This document shows, one piece after another, positions 1 through 8,253 of a stretch of DNA of 61,181 nucleotides; within the stretch, counting starts at the first letter, position 1; each line of letters starts with the position of its first letter. Under the pieces are notes generated by a model. It was not told the origin of the DNA and ran no database searches. It saw nothing but the letters and a program-made list of their open reading frames with translations. A program made the translations under genes and the position numbers. Origin of the DNA: Kribbella catacumbae DSM 19601 (GTDB lineage Bacteria; Actinomycetota; Actinomycetes; Propionibacteriales; Kribbellaceae); contig NZ_AQUZ01000054.1 in NCBI RefSeq assembly GCF_000372465.1, positions 1 through 61,181 of the forward strand, in the 5' to 3' direction.

Positions 1-498
1 GCTGGTCCGACCTGCTATCGGAACTGTCGTAGCCACCACCTTCGTCATGCTCCCCAGTCAACCTGCTGGGCCGGTAACGCGGATGCGTAGTACTACGGAA
101 TTACGCTACTAAGCGGCAACGGTCCGGGACGGCTGGTCCACTAGCCGGTTGCTTGACCGATAGCGCCCTACAGGGCCTGTTGCGAATTGGCTCGGCAGCG
201 GCCGATTGTGTACCGACCGACAGGAAGTAGTCGACCGTTCGGCCGCGCGCCACGCTCACGCAGGCCGCGGCCGGCCGCAGAACAGGCACTACTGCCTGTC
301 GGTCGGAACACAACGCAAACCCCAGACCCACTTCCCAACAGGCTCTACAACCGGCCAGCCGTCCAACGACCGGCTAGCCGACCCGGCAATGCCGCCAGAG
401 ATGCCGACCGGGGAGGAAAATACGCCCGTCCGGCTTGCACCACCAGCCGGCGCAGGCAACACCGCGAGTGACCTACGGATCAGTCAGGAGAGCGCAGA
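1..498. other. Intergenic region, no recognisable gene
   Basis: I recognise no convincing gene here. An open frame runs in from the window edge on the + strand and stops at 110-112; it could be the last 36 codons of an unknown protein (ending TTELRY), but codon use is not decisive. The stretch also holds a long inverted repeat (213-306, listed separately). Overlapping open frames on both strands lack ribosome binding sites and have no family signature. Confidence 0.4.
213..306. repeat. Long-loop inverted repeat
   Basis: Arms 213-231 and 288-306 are complementary at 18 of 19 positions (arm begins CCGACCGACAGG) with a 56-nt loop. The arm sequence differs from the palindrome family at 2962, 31439, 45962 and 46950, but arm length and loop length fall in the same range. 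It may be a distant relative or an unrelated hairpin. Confidence 0.5.
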
Positions 499-535
499 AG
501 CCCCCGGTCGCGTCACGGTGACGCAACCGGGGGCT
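499..535 (-). terminator. Intrinsic terminator of the FKBP gene
   Basis: Perfect 10-bp outer arms (AGCCCCCGGT at 499-508, ACCGGGGGCT at 526-535) continue, after one mismatch, into a 6-bp inner stem (510-515 with 519-524) closed by a 3-nt loop. It starts 14 nt beyond the stop codon of the minus-strand FKBP gene. There is no clear U-tract, as is common for actinobacterial terminators. Confidence 0.8.
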
Positions 536-549
536 GAGAGTTGGAGGGA

Positions 550-921
550 TCAGCTCACACTGAGCAGGTCGACCACGAAGATCAGCGTCTCACCGGGCTT
601 GATCGCGCTGCCCGCGCCGCGGTCGCCGTAGCCCAGGTGCGGCGGGATGACGAGCTTGCGCCGGCCGCCCACCTTCATGCCCTGGACGCCGGTGTCCCAG
701 CCCTGGATGACCTGGCCGACGCCGAGCTGGAAGGCCAGCGGCGTACCGCGGTTGTAGGAGGCGTCGAACTCCTCGCCGGTGGAGTGGGCGACGCCCACGT
801 AGTGGACGTTCACCCGCGAGCCGGCCTTGGCCTCGGCGCCGTCGCCCGTGGTGATGTCGGTGATCTCCAGATCCGCCGGCGGCGGGCCATCCGGAAAGTC
901 GATCTCAGGCTTGTCAGTCAT
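550..921 (-). CDS. FKBP-type peptidyl-prolyl cis-trans isomerase
   Basis: This 123-aa protein is a single FKBP domain that catalyses cis-trans isomerisation of proline bonds during folding. Visible family motifs are VNVHYVGV, FDASYNRGTPLAFQLGVG, the VIQGWDTGVQGMKVGGRR stretch containing the active-site Trp, and the C-terminal LIFVVDLLSV strand. There is no signal peptide, so it is probably cytoplasmic. Length is typical for short actinobacterial FKBPs. A strong hairpin terminator follows the stop. It is transcribed alone, with the upstream hydrolase in the same direction 35 nt away. Confidence 0.93.
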   Translation of the reverse strand: MTDKPEIDFPDGPPPADLEITDITTGDGAEAKAGSRVNVHYVGVAHSTGEEFDASYNRGTPLAFQLGVGQVIQGWDTGVQGMKVGGRRKLVIPPHLGYGDRGAGSAIKPGETLIFVVDLLSVS

Positions 922-956
922 GTCTCCAGCTAAGCAGATGGGTCGCCGGGGATGGG

Positions 957-1820
957 TCAGCGGGCCAGTACGTCGCGAAGTTTCGCGCCGAACTCGGCCG
1001 GCTTGCCGGGCATCCCGTACTCGTCGCCCAGGAACCCGCCGTGGTTGCTCGGGAACACCACCGGGGTCAGCCCGAGCCGCTCGGCCACCGCGTGCCCGCC
1101 GCGCCCGGCGAGCTGGTTCGTGGACTCCTCGCCGACCCCGACGATGATCCGGTCGCTCACCTTGGCGAGCGCGTCGAAGTCGGGCCGGTACGACGTACAG
1201 CCGCGGATGTTCTGTCCGAGCAGTGCATCGTCACGCGAGCCGTCGTCCTCGGCCGGCAGCCCGAACATCGCCGGGTCCGGCGCCGGCTGGTCGGTGTAGT
1301 CGGCCGGGATCTCGCCCTCGAAGCTGACGATGGCGATGAACTTCGCCATCCCCGCGCCCATCCCGTCGCGCTGGTAGGTCTGGTAGATGTCCTCGCAGGC
1401 CTTGAGTGCCGCCTCGCTGTCGGGGACCAGCCCGGCCAGCGGTGGCTCGTGTGCGATCAGCGTCTTGACCAGGTCCGGCCTTTGAGCCATCAACGCCAAC
1501 GCGTTCACCGCACCGCCGCTGCTGGCGAACAGGTCGACCGGTCCGGCGCCGAGCGCCTCGATCAGGGCCGCCAGGTCACCGGCGTGGTCGTCCGGCGAGA
1601 GCTCACCCGTGCCATCGGTCCGCGTACTGCGCTCGACGCCGCGCGGGTCGTACGTCACGACCGTCCGGTCCTCGAAGTGCGAGGCCAGCGTCGGGAACCC
1701 GCTCGCGCCCATCGGCGAACCGATCATCAGCAGCACCGGCTGATCGGCGAGCTCACCGCGGACGTCGTAGGTCAGGACGGCACCAGGGACGTCCAGCGTG
1801 CGGCTGACAGGCTCAGGCAT
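957..1820 (-). CDS. Alpha/beta hydrolase
   Basis: A 287-aa alpha/beta-hydrolase-fold protein of unknown substrate. The N-terminal half shows the LLMIGSPMGASG oxyanion-hole region, VVTYDPRGVERS after strand 4, and a nucleophile elbow FASSGGAVNAL with the catalytic Ser near residue 100. A late NHGGFLGDEYGMPGKP segment supplies the catalytic His. No signal peptide. It is divergent from the secreted-protein gene at 1899, and the 78-nt gap must hold both promoters. Such hydrolases include esterases, haloperoxidase-like and epoxide hydrolase-like enzymes; the sequence does not decide between them. Confidence 0.85.
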   Translation of the reverse strand: MPEPVSRTLDVPGAVLTYDVRGELADQPVLLMIGSPMGASGFPTLASHFEDRTVVTYDPRGVERSTRTDGTGELSPDDHAGDLAALIEALGAGPVDLFASSGGAVNALALMAQRPDLVKTLIAHEPPLAGLVPDSEAALKACEDIYQTYQRDGMGAGMAKFIAIVSFEGEIPADYTDQPAPDPAMFGLPAEDDGSRDDALLGQNIRGCTSYRPDFDALAKVSDRIIVGVGEESTNQLAGRGGHAVAERLGLTPVVFPSNHGGFLGDEYGMPGKPAEFGAKLRDVLAR

Positions 1821-1898
1821 TTTGCGCTCCTCGGATCCAGGCTTTTCTGGACCTTAGACCGGCCCGGGTGCATCTGGACAGCACTACTCTCGGTGTTC

Positions 1899-2606
1899 AT
1901 GCGGAAGAAAATCGCAGTACTGCTCGCCGCCGTCCTGCTCACCGCCGGTACTCCGGCCGCGGCGGCGCCGACCGAGAACTACGGCCAGTACTCCCTGATG
2001 TTCGAGCGCTCAGCCGGCCAGTACTGGGCGGGTGGCGCTGCAGCCGGTCAGTGGACGTGGTCACCGCTGAGCGCGACCGAGTCGGACATCTCCTGGGGCG
2101 ACCCTCAGTCATGGCCGCCGAAGTCCGCGGAGCGCTTCATCCGCAACGGCGACTGGATCCTCCTGGACGGCTACAACGACGGCGCCGGCCGCCCGCTCAC
2201 CCAGATCCAGCGAGTCACCTCGGAACAGATCGGGTCCGCCACCTGCACCGGCATGCAACCGATCCCGTCAGCCGGCGGCAAACAGCACTACGTGAAATGG
2301 AACATCCCGTCGACCGGCTACTGCCTTGACGCCACCGGCACGATCAAACCCCCCAACGGCTCCACCACCGTCAACTTCCGCCATGTCCAACGCTGGAGCC
2401 CGCCGCACCCCTGCTCCAACCCGTACTTCACCAACCAGACCTGCATCACCCAGCACGAACAATGGTGGGACGACAACAACCACGCCTACTCCCTCCAACT
2501 GGACCGCACCCTCGAACTGGCCCGCGGCCTCGGCCCCGCTTTCACAAACCACACAACGGTTCCCGTCCCATGGAACGCCAACGCCCGCTACTACTGGCAC
2601 TACTAA
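1899..2606 (+). CDS. Secreted protein of unknown function
   Basis: A 235-aa protein starting at ATG 1899 with a clear Sec signal peptide (MRKKIAVLLAAVLLTAG, then Ala-rich to APTEN), so the mature form begins near residue 26. The mature chain is rich in Trp, Tyr and Asn, has six Cys that could form disulfides (for example CTG, YCLD, CSNPYF, QTCIT), and ends NARYYWHY. The frame stays open far upstream, but codon 1 must lie at the signal peptide. I do not recognise the family; it could be an exported structural or enzyme-inhibitor protein. Nothing annotatable follows until a degraded sulfatase fragment. Confidence 0.75.
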   Translation: MRKKIAVLLAAVLLTAGTPAAAAPTENYGQYSLMFERSAGQYWAGGAAAGQWTWSPLSATESDISWGDPQSWPPKSAERFIRNGDWILLDGYNDGAGRPLTQIQRVTSEQIGSATCTGMQPIPSAGGKQHYVKWNIPSTGYCLDATGTIKPPNGSTTVNFRHVQRWSPPHPCSNPYFTNQTCITQHEQWWDDNNHAYSLQLDRTLELARGLGPAFTNHTTVPVPWNANARYYWHY

Positions 2607-2676
2607 GGCATACCGCAGCAGGCGTAGCGGGAAGGCCCTCCAGCGGGTGACGACTGGGCGCGACGCGCACCGATAG

Positions 2677-2934
2677 CTTGCCGGCAAGCCGCTGCTCAAC
2701 AACCTCGCTGACGACCAAGGCGAGCGGCGCAACCTCGCAGTACGGCATCCGAAGCTGGTTCATCGGCTCACGCGGCTCGCCCGCCGTTTCGACACCCAGA
2801 TTCAGGCACAGAAGGCCGAGCCCTGCAACGCGCCAGAGGCGAGTGATCAGTACCAGCAGAACGTCCAAGGAGCGCCAACTATCGCAAGCTGGGCGGTCGG
2901 AGCGGTCTCTAAGTACTACAGCCGGAGTTCGTGA
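2677..2934 (+). pseudogene. Sulfatase C-terminal remnant
   Basis: The frame reads GKPLLNNLADDQGERRNLA, then RHPKLVHRLTRLARRFDTQ, to a stop at 2932-2934. The NLADDxGExxNLA...HPxLVxRL pattern is the typical tail of arylsulfatase-family enzymes, just after the catalytic domain. An in-frame stop (TAG 2674-2676) lies immediately upstream and there is no start codon or sulfatase Cys/Ser motif, so only about 85 codons survive. The palindromic element at 2962 follows 28 nt later. The identification rests on the tail pattern alone. Confidence 0.55.
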
Positions 2935-2961
2935 TGTTCAGCGTGCGGTCGTCGCGTTGGG

Positions 2962-3065
2962 CCGGACCGCCGCCACTCACAAACCTCAACTGATCACACC
3001 CGGCCAGGCGTGCACAGGCGTGCTCCCGGGCGGAAACTGGAGGTTTGTGAGTGGCGGAGGTCCGG
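2962..3065. repeat. Palindromic element, copy A
   Basis: Arms 2962-2987 and 3040-3065 (26 nt) pair at 25 of 26 positions around a 52-nt loop. The arm contains GGACCGCCGCCACTCACAA, matching the copies at 45962 and 46950 at the shared core GGACCGCCNNCACTCACAA. The inner arm extension (CCTC) is present in both arms of this copy only. The element lies between remnant genes, with no nuclease gene beside it. Confidence 0.8.
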
Positions 3066-3107
3066 GTCTGCCGCCCAACATCACGAACGCCGGCTGTCGT
3101 ACTAGCT

Positions 3108-3423
3108 GACGACGGGTTCGGGGAGGGTATGCGAGGGGGACTCGTGTTGATCTCGATCGTGGTGCCGATTGGGAGGATTAGGGTTTCGACCTGGTGGCCG
3201 ATCTCGCCGATCTGGATGACCGGGAATGTGTAGTCCGCCGTGTCTCCAGCACGATGTCGGCGATGTCTCGGTCATTGCCAGTTCCGGGTGCGTCGCTGCC
3301 CAGGCAGTAGCCGACTATCAAGCTGCGGATCGACTCGAAGACGCCTCTGAGTTTGAGGGTCGCGAGAAGCGCCTGAATGTGCCCCTTCTGGAGTCGGTAG
3401 GCCTCGAGGAAGAGGATCGGCCC
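3108..3423 (-). pseudogene. S66-family peptidase (LD-carboxypeptidase/MccF-like) C-terminal remnant
   Basis: Read on the minus strand from 3423, the frame gives GPILFLEAYRLQKGHIQALL, then LKLRGVFESIRSLIVGYC. After a one-base frameshift near 3235 it continues DYTFPVIQIGEIGHQVETL and LILPIGTTIEI. The ILFLE, L..LKLRGVFE.I..LIVG, P-x6-GH and LPIGT-x-EI pattern matches the C-terminal domain of serine peptidase family S66, including the catalytic-His region. The N-terminal half, with its Ser nucleophile, is missing because the opposite-strand B2 remnant abuts at about 3424. Family members recycle murein tetrapeptides or confer microcin C-type immunity; this copy cannot be functional. Confidence 0.5.
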
Positions 3424-3753
3424 ACGACTGTCACTGCACCGTTGCGCCTCACTCTGAGTATCGCGAGAAGGGTCCAGTGGCTCGTCGGGCGCAGGCCTGC
3501 CTCGCGCGCTCATGCGGAGCTGGTCATCGCAGCTCGCGACTGGGCCGCCGCACGGTTCCCTGGACGCTCGGCCTGCCTGGAAGCCTCCCTCGCAGCGTTC
3601 CTGCTCACCGCGCTCACCGGCCGCGCCGTCGACTGGTGCATCGGATGTCGGTTCTCCCCGGCAGAATCCCACGCCTGGATCGAGACTGGGCAGCGACCGG
3701 TCGGCGAGCCAGACACCCCTGACCGTCCGTTCCACGTCACCATCCGAATCTGA
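3424..3753 (+). pseudogene. Lasso-peptide biosynthesis B2-type protein, N-terminally truncated
   Basis: About 109 residues match the C-terminal transglutaminase-like domain of lasso-peptide B2 leader peptidases. RSACLEASLAAFLLTALTG carries the catalytic Cys, DWCIGCRFSPAESHAWIE the catalytic His, and QRPVGEPDTPDRPFHVTI is the family tail. In a live cluster this enzyme cuts the precursor leader with help from the B1 (PqqD-like) protein. No precursor, B1 or cyclase (asparagine synthase-like) gene is visible nearby. The upstream part of the open frame is antisense to the S66 remnant and is not B2-like, so the gene start is lost. The methyltransferase remnant follows after 2 nt. Confidence 0.62.
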
Positions 3754-3755
3754 CC

Positions 3756-4825
3756 ATGAACGCCGAGAGGAAATTCGTGTCCGACCTCATTGCTGCCGCC
3801 GTCAACGTCGTACCCCGCGACTACTACACCGACCACCCTGAGCTTGGCTCCGCTTGGAAGCGGACCGCGCAACCGGCGATCGAGCGGGACCTCGCGCGAG
3901 CCGGGGTGGAGCGGGGGATGCGGGTGATGGAGATCGGCACCGGCACCGGCTACACCGGCGCTCTGCTGGCCGAGATGGTCGGAGCTGAAGGCCACGTGGT
4001 CTCGATCGACATCGACCCCGAGCTGTCTGAGCGGGCAGCCGAGCTGCATGCCGAACGAGGCGTCACCAACCTGACGCTGATCACCCGTGACGGTCACGAA
4101 GGCGCAGCCGAGCACGGTCCTAATGACGTGATCGTCGCCTGGGCGACACCGACGCTTGTCCCGGCAAGTTGGGTTGCGCAGGCCCGCGTTGGTGGCCGAA
4201 TTTCAACGCCGATCTACCTCGCGCCCGTCTCCCGGAACGTCGGACACGTTGTGGCCGTCGTCAACGATCAGGGCGAACCCTCGCGCCCGATCCTTGGCCC
4301 GGCGGTCTACATCGACATGGGGCCGGAAGTGAACATGACCAAGGGCATGCCGCTGTTCTATGTCGATGCCAGCACCGACGACGGACACTGGATCTCCGTT
4401 GGATGGCGGAACATGACGCCTGACCCGACCCGCACGAGACGCTGGACCTGCTGTGCAGCCCGAACTTTGCCCAGACTGTGATGTTCTCCGACGACGAACG
4501 AGAGCAAGCTGTCCACTGGCGCGACTTCCGCGCCTACTGCGTGGGCCGCGACAACGGCGAACGCTCCAATGTCACGGCCTACGGCACCGGCGAACCCGAC
4601 TGGATCACCTCGATCGGATTCAGCAGCGGACACAACGCCGCCGTCCTCACGGCGGACGGTCAGCTGATCGCCAACGCTGAGGACTCACCGGCCCTCGCCA
4701 AACTGCGCGAGTTCATCCAGGACTGGTACGACGCCGGCAAGCCCGGACTTGAGTCACTCCACGGGGTCCTCAACCAGCGTCCCGACGGCTGGACAGTAAC
4801 CGCGGTCCTGCGCGCCCAGCAGTGA
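3756..4825 (+). pseudogene. PIMT-like O-methyltransferase, frameshifted
   Basis: ATG 3756 opens a protein-L-isoaspartate O-methyltransferase-like domain: YYTDHPELGSAW, then the SAM-binding motif VMEIGTGTGYTGALLAEM, VVSIDIDPEL and the VIVAWATP strand. The frame breaks near 4428-4432, and the reading continues in another frame as ETLDLLCSPNF...VMFSDDERE to a stop at 4825. The product would have been about 355 aa, with a C-terminal extension typical of RiPP-associated PIMT homologs (lasso, graspetide, lanthipeptide or FxLD systems) rather than housekeeping Pcm. Adjacency to the B2 remnant supports a lasso/aspartimide context. The frameshift probably inactivates it unless it is a sequence error. 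Confidence 0.7.
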
Positions 4826-4848
4826 TCGCCCGGCCATTGCGCTGCTGA

Positions 4849-5109
4849 GAAGGCTTCAAGGAAACCTGCACACGTAGGAAGTTCGCCGGCACGGTCGAGG
4901 GGACGACCGGGGTCTGGTACGCGGCCGGGCAGCCAGCTCAGCACGACGAGGTCTTCTACGAGTACGTCGGCCATCCAGAAGACCTTCCTGTCGACTCCGA
5001 GCTCACTCTCGACCACGTCCGAGCGGCGATCAAGGAATTCCTTCGCGGCGGCGGCGGCAAGCGTCCAGCCTCGATCGAATGGCAGACCTGGCCAGAGGGC
5101 ATCGCCTGA
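4849..5109 (+). pseudogene. Imm1-like immunity protein remnant, no start codon
   Basis: The open frame between stops (TGA 4846-4848 and TGA 5107-5109) reads KFAGTVEGTTGVWYAAG, EVFYEYVGHPEDLPVDSEL and VRAAIKEFL...RPASIEWQ. The YVG...LP..S.L....VR.A..EF....RP..I.W pattern resembles Imm1-family immunity proteins that neutralise polymorphic toxins. No ATG or GTG lies in frame early enough, so the 5' end is missing. It sits 24 nt after the methyltransferase remnant. The family call is tentative. Confidence 0.4.
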
Positions 5110-5315
5110 AGAGGTCCGGCGACCTGCGGCAAGACCAGCAACCACATCACCGTGTCATTTGGCGTCCGCCCAGCATGTTGAGATCGACCTGCCTGACGGT
5201 CAATTGGCTGACTTGGTAGCGACTCGGCTCCGCCGAATAGGGCAGCCAGAAAGTGCGCACCCGGCTGCTACCTTCGACGGCACTTGCCCGCTGCTGGAAA
5301 TGAAGGACTCTCGCT

Positions 5316-6608
5316 ATGCATGATGCTCGCGCTCTCCTTGAGATGGGATCCGAGGCGGTTCGCCGGTTGGCCCGTCGTGGATACACCCTCGATCTGTCCG
5401 CGTTGGAGGATCTGCAGTCGCGGCGGAACCGGAGTATCCACTCGATCGATGAACTCAGAGCAGAGTCCAAGCGGGTTGCCAATGAGGTTCAGCAGACGGT
5501 TCGTCAGGGCGGTGACATTGCCGCGCTGAAGGAGACCGCGCGCAAACTCAAGGAACAGATCCGCGAGATCGAAGTTGACCAAGACGTTGTCAAGAGGGAA
5601 CTAACGGACCTCCTGCTCAGCATTCCGAACCTCCCGGACGACCGCACGCCTGAGGGTGACTCGGACGAGTTCGCGACTGAGATCCGGCGAGTAGGAGCTC
5701 AGCCTGCGTTCTCTTTCACTCCCAAGGACCATGTGGATCTTGGAGAGGCCACAGGAATCCTGGACCTCACCCGCGCAACGAAGCTGTCCGGCCCGCGTTT
5801 CGCGGTCACACGTGGCACTGGTGCAGCTCTCGAGCGTGCGCTGGGGACGCTCTTCCTGGACCTTCACACCCGTCGTCATGGTTACCTTGAGCACTCGGTC
5901 CCATACCTGGTCAATCGAAGGACAATGACAGGCACAGGACAGCTGCCCAAGTTTGAAGCAGACCTCTTCAAGACTGGCGTGGCTGACCGCGATCTGTTCC
6001 TGATCCCGACGGCCGAGGTTCCGCTGACGAACCTCTACGCCGACGAAATCCTCCAGGCGTCCGACCTGCCCGTTGCCATGACTGCGCAGACCCCTTGCTT
6101 CCGTTCGGAGGCCGGTTCGTACGGCAAGGACACTCGCGGTCTGATTCGTCAGCATCAGTTCATGAAGGTCGAGATCGTCCGGATCGTCGATCCTGAGCGG
6201 GCAGACGACGAACTGGAGAAGATGCTCGGTCACGCCGAGGCCTGCCTGAAGGAACTTGGTCTCGCGTACCGCGTGGTCATGCTGCCTGCCGGCGACACGG
6301 GCTTCTCGGCGCAGCTCACCTATGACATCGAAGTCTGGTTCCCGAGCCAGAACAACTATCGGGAGATCTCCTCGGTCTCCAACTTCGGCACCTTCCAGGC
6401 CCGCCGCGCGAACATTCGGACCCGTGGTGCCGACGGCAAGCCGAAGCTGGTGGCAACCCTCAACGGGTCAGGTCTGCCCATCGGCCGGACCCTGGCCGCG
6501 TTGATCGAGCAGTGCCAGCAAGAAGACGGCTCGATCCTGCTTCCTGAATGTCTTGTCCCCTATCTCGGCTTCCGCCGCATAGCGGCGAACGGATCACCGG
6601 ACGAATAG
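5316..6608 (+). CDS. serS: Seryl-tRNA synthetase, probable accessory copy
   Basis: A 430-aa class II synthetase that charges tRNA-Ser. The N-terminal 100 residues form the long coiled-coil tRNA-binding arm (LRAESKRVANEVQQTV to KLKEQIREIEVDQDVVKREL). The catalytic core follows with TAEVPLTNLY, motif 2 (FRSEAGSYGKDTRGLIRQHQ) and motif 3 (NGSGLPIGRTLAALIE). The N-terminus (MHDARALLEMGSEAVRRLARRG) differs from typical housekeeping actinobacterial SerRS, codon use is less GC-biased than in neighbours, and the gene sits in a decayed biosynthetic island. This suggests a second copy for self-resistance or for supplying seryl-tRNA to a pathway, an inference. A short upstream open frame (5159-5323, TTG start) overlaps the ATG and may be spurious. 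Confidence 0.9.
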   Translation: MHDARALLEMGSEAVRRLARRGYTLDLSALEDLQSRRNRSIHSIDELRAESKRVANEVQQTVRQGGDIAALKETARKLKEQIREIEVDQDVVKRELTDLLLSIPNLPDDRTPEGDSDEFATEIRRVGAQPAFSFTPKDHVDLGEATGILDLTRATKLSGPRFAVTRGTGAALERALGTLFLDLHTRRHGYLEHSVPYLVNRRTMTGTGQLPKFEADLFKTGVADRDLFLIPTAEVPLTNLYADEILQASDLPVAMTAQTPCFRSEAGSYGKDTRGLIRQHQFMKVEIVRIVDPERADDELEKMLGHAEACLKELGLAYRVVMLPAGDTGFSAQLTYDIEVWFPSQNNYREISSVSNFGTFQARRANIRTRGADGKPKLVATLNGSGLPIGRTLAALIEQCQQEDGSILLPECLVPYLGFRRIAANGSPDE

Positions 6609-6896
6609 TGCGTATCGGCGTCTGGGACTTCCCGAGCGACTGCCCGTTTCAGCCTGCCACCTACGGTGGCATCGCGTTGGATCTGGGCAGTTGCAGTCGG
6701 TGCTCGAGCCGCAGCCGCCGAGGTACATCTCCTGGGGCCGGCCTGGATTCCCGAAGACGAGTGGATCCGGAAGCCGGTTCGCCTGGAGGACGTCGTAGCC
6801 GGGTCCTTGGCTGAGCGCGAGCTACGCGATACGGCGTACGACCTTCTCGTTGTTGGGAACGAGGCTTCAATGCTCATGACGGAGGTGGCCGACTGA
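6608..6896 (+). pseudogene. Glycosyltransferase-like N-terminus, frameshifted and truncated
   Basis: GTG 6608 overlaps the serS stop (TAGTG) and opens VRIGVWDFPSDCPFQPATYG, GGIALD. A one-base loss near 6681-6690 shifts the frame, which continues WAVAVGARAAAAEVHLLGP, WIPEDEWIRKPVRLEDVVAG and ends YDLLVVGNEAS...TEVAD at 6896. The RIGVWDFP...TYGGIAL...VHLLGP pattern resembles the first Rossmann half of GT-B glycosyltransferases, but only about 95 residues remain. Translational coupling to serS suggests they once formed one operon. Family assignment is weak. Confidence 0.4.
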
Positions 6897-6957
6897 CGTT
6901 CTGGTGCCATGACTCGCGCTATGCGTCGCGTGGGGATTTCTGGGTGCACTAGGCTCA

Positions 6958-8253
6958 ATGCTCGTGAAGGTTTTAGTTGTTGGCACTGGCGGTCGTGAGC
7001 ATGCACTCGTCTGGGCGTTGAGCCGGGACTCTGAGGTCGAGCAGGTTGTCGCGGCCCCGGGGAACCCTGGGATTAGTGCGTTGCAGCCGGCGTACGACGG
7101 GCAAACGATCGTTTGCCGGGCGGTGGATGTCTCGGACCACGACGCGGTTGTCGCGCTCGCGACCGAGTTGGGTTCTGACCTGGTTGTCGTCGGACCCGAG
7201 GCGCCGCTTGTCGCTGGGCTGGCCGATCCGCTCCGGGCGGCCGGCATCGCCGTCTTCGGCCCGTCGAAGGACGCGGCCGAGCTCGAGGGCTCGAAGGCTT
7301 TCGCCAAGGACGTGATGGCCACGGCGAGCGTGCCGACCGGACGGGCCTACGTCTGTACGACGCCGGAGCAGGCCGCCGAGGCGATCGATGCCTTCGGCCC
7401 CCCTTATGTGGTCAAGGACGACGGCCTTGCCGCCGGCAAGGGTGTGGTCGTCACCGCGGACCGCGCGGAGGCGCTCGAGCACGCCGCCGGCTGCGACCAG
7501 GTGCTGATCGAGGAGTTCCTGGACGGCCCCGAGGTGTCGCTGTTCGCGATCACCGACGGCGTCACCGTGCTGCCGATGCAGCCCGCGCAGGACTTCAAGC
7601 GCCTTGCGGACAACGACGAAGGCCCGAACACCGGCGGCATGGGCGCCTACACTCCGTTGCCCTGGGCACCGGAAAAGCTGGTCGAGGAGATCACCGAAAA
7701 GGTGCTCCAGCCAACAGTCGACGAAATGCGCCGCCGTGGTACGCCGTTCAGCGGCCTGCTGTACGCCGGACTGGCGCTGACGTCGCGTGGGGTCCGGGTG
7801 ATCGAGTTCAACTGCCGCTTCGGCGACCCGGAGACCCAGGCCCTGCTGCCGTTGCTGAAGACGCCGCTCGGCGGACTCCTGTACGCCGCCGCGACGGGCA
7901 AGCTCGCCAATGTCCAACCGCTGAGCTGGAAGTCCGGCGCCTCGGTGGCCGTGGTCGTCGCAGCCAAGAAGTACCCGGCCAAGCCGCGCAGCGGTGACGT
8001 GATCACCGGGATCGACCAGGCCGAGGCCGGCGGCGTCCGCGTCTTCCACGCCGGTACCACGATCGAAGACGGTGAGGTCGTCACCGCAGGCGGCCGCGTC
8101 CTCGCTGTCAGCGCCACCGGCAAGGACCTCGACGAGGCTCGCCAGCGCGCCTATGCCGGGGTCGGCCAGATCCGCATCAAGGGTTCCCAGCATCGCACCG
8201 ACATCGCCCTCAAGGCCGCCCGCGGCGAGATCGAGCTGCAGCCGGTCAGCTGA
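6958..8253 (+). CDS. purD: Phosphoribosylamine-glycine ligase
   Basis: A 431-aa ATP-grasp enzyme of de novo purine synthesis that joins glycine to phosphoribosylamine to give GAR. The N-terminus VLVVGTGGREHALVWAL is the PurD signature. PYVVKDDGLAAGKGVVV is the ATP-grasp nucleotide motif, and RFGDPETQ plus NTGGMGAYTP are diagnostic. ATG 6958 is used here; GTG 6964 (giving MKVLVVG) is an equally plausible start and lies closer to the family norm. It is the first purine gene of a long same-strand series, with purB, purC, purS, purQ and purL downstream. Its 3' end overlaps the convergent TetR gene by 8 nt. Confidence 0.96.
   Translation: MLVKVLVVGTGGREHALVWALSRDSEVEQVVAAPGNPGISALQPAYDGQTIVCRAVDVSDHDAVVALATELGSDLVVVGPEAPLVAGLADPLRAAGIAVFGPSKDAAELEGSKAFAKDVMATASVPTGRAYVCTTPEQAAEAIDAFGPPYVVKDDGLAAGKGVVVTADRAEALEHAAGCDQVLIEEFLDGPEVSLFAITDGVTVLPMQPAQDFKRLADNDEGPNTGGMGAYTPLPWAPEKLVEEITEKVLQPTVDEMRRRGTPFSGLLYAGLALTSRGVRVIEFNCRFGDPETQALLPLLKTPLGGLLYAAATGKLANVQPLSWKSGASVAVVVAAKKYPAKPRSGDVITGIDQAEAGGVRVFHAGTTIEDGEVVTAGGRVLAVSATGKDLDEARQRAYAGVGQIRIKGSQHRTDIALKAARGEIELQPVS

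Noticed and set aside
1041..1898. Long open frame running in-phase upstream of the secreted protein
   Set aside because: It is antisense to the alpha/beta hydrolase and has no family signature; the signal peptide fixes the real start at 1899.
2962..3065. Simple rho-independent terminator explanation for the palindromic elements
   Set aside because: Loops of 52-58 nt and a conserved 19-nt arm sequence in separate loci are not needed for termination, although a terminator side-effect remains possible.
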